A DNA stretch of 64,000 nucleotides, taken from the NCBI GenBank assembly GCA_964387885.1, contig CAYLYZ010000009.1:1-64000 (forward strand). The letters are read 5' to 3'. The notes under the pieces were generated by a model. The model did no database searches and was not told the origin of the DNA. It saw only the letters and a program-made list of their open reading frames with translations. Made by a program: the position numbers and the translations under genes. Shown here piece after piece: positions 63,837 to 64,000 of this stretch. The DNA is from JABGPL01 sp964387885. GTDB taxonomy: Bacteria; Electryoneota; AABM5-125-24; Hatepunaeales; Hatepunaeaceae. The first letter of the stretch is position 1, and each line of letters starts with the position of its first letter.

Positions 63837-63883
63837 AATCAAGGCGCCATCTCGAATATCCGTGATGACGCCTTGATTTTTTT
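63837..63883 (+). terminator. Intrinsic terminator of the PFOR gene
   Basis: Perfect 10-bp stem AATCAAGGCG (63837-63846)/CGCCTTGATT (63869-63878), loop of 22 bases, and a run of seven T at 63877-63883. It begins 16 bases after the stop codon. Confidence 0.92.
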
Positions 63884-63979
63884 AAACATATTTTATATCG
63901 TCAGAGGAGGACGAGATTTTTGAATTATTCAAAGTATTCGCAAGATCTGTCATTCCTTTGAAGATAGCGTCCAGAATCT

Positions 63980-63997
63980 CCCCCCGCTTGCGGGGGG
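63980..63997. repeat. C/G-run hairpin at the window end
   Basis: CCCCCCG/CGGGGGG with loop CTTG. It resembles the C7TGG/CCAG7 hairpin inside the LVIVD gene at 2644-2666. A longer element may continue beyond the edge. Confidence 0.6.
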
Positions 63998-64000
63998 GAA

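Overview
The window is a 64 kb piece of a draft bacterial assembly: a 100-N scaffold gap lies at 18728-18827. Composition is moderately A+T-rich. The content points to an FCB-superphylum lineage, but the exact phylum cannot be named from this sequence. The evidence is three large secreted proteins, two with beta-propeller-like LVIVD repeats, that carry the 'YPNPFN...' C-terminal sorting domain; abundant sigma-54 activators; the DapL (LL-diaminopimelate aminotransferase) lysine route; and pyruvate:ferredoxin oxidoreductase, which suggests anaerobic metabolism.

Layout. 1-5762 (minus strand): two large secreted repeat proteins, the first cut by the window edge. 6072-13497 (minus): an NtrC-type response regulator and its histidine kinase, followed by a membrane-anchored one-component sigma-54 activator whose sensor half is homologous to the kinase's sensor. 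13768-14398: a MntA/HepT toxin-antitoxin pair. 14681-18729: a structured leader RNA with an intrinsic terminator, then the operon lysC-lysA-dapL. A tandem repeat and the scaffold gap follow. 19073-20053 (minus): a VWA lipoprotein. 20434-39113 (plus): a long carbohydrate-catabolism region with a GH67-like hydrolase, a sugar isomerase/epimerase, Nudix, an Fe-S old-yellow-enzyme relative, a fumarate-reductase-like flavoprotein, an SDR, a KDPG-aldolase/KDG-kinase fusion, a six-hairpin glycosidase, a Cache-type receptor, a decayed lipoprotein gene, a GH38 alpha-mannosidase and a Gfo/Idh/MocA dehydrogenase. 39510-42125: a secreted LVIVD protein flanked by direct composite repeats. 42368-44473 (minus): a sodium:solute symporter. 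44851-52548: a lipoprotein, a GAF-sigma-54 activator, a PEGA Ser/Thr kinase, ComF, a GAF-HD-GYP protein and PrmC. 52716-58867: a thioredoxin-like lipoprotein and a 1728-residue C25-type peptidase homologue with a sorting domain. 59371-63821: recR and pyruvate:ferredoxin oxidoreductase.

The most unusual aspect is a dense population of short intergenic hairpins. At least nine share one loop (AGGG/CCCT in a GAGGGC core) but carry three different arm sequences. Other families show compensatory arm changes between copies. One hairpin cluster sits in frame inside a coding sequence, and others make naive gene starts too long. The second point of interest is a structured RNA of no class I recognise, placed with a terminator before the lysine operon.

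The carbohydrate genes probably cooperate. Glycosidases release sugars, the dehydrogenase/isomerase/flavoprotein set converts a sugar acid or keto-sugar, and the aldolase-kinase fusion feeds the Entner-Doudoroff end reactions to pyruvate, which PFOR oxidises. That chain is inference from neighbourhood and family membership.
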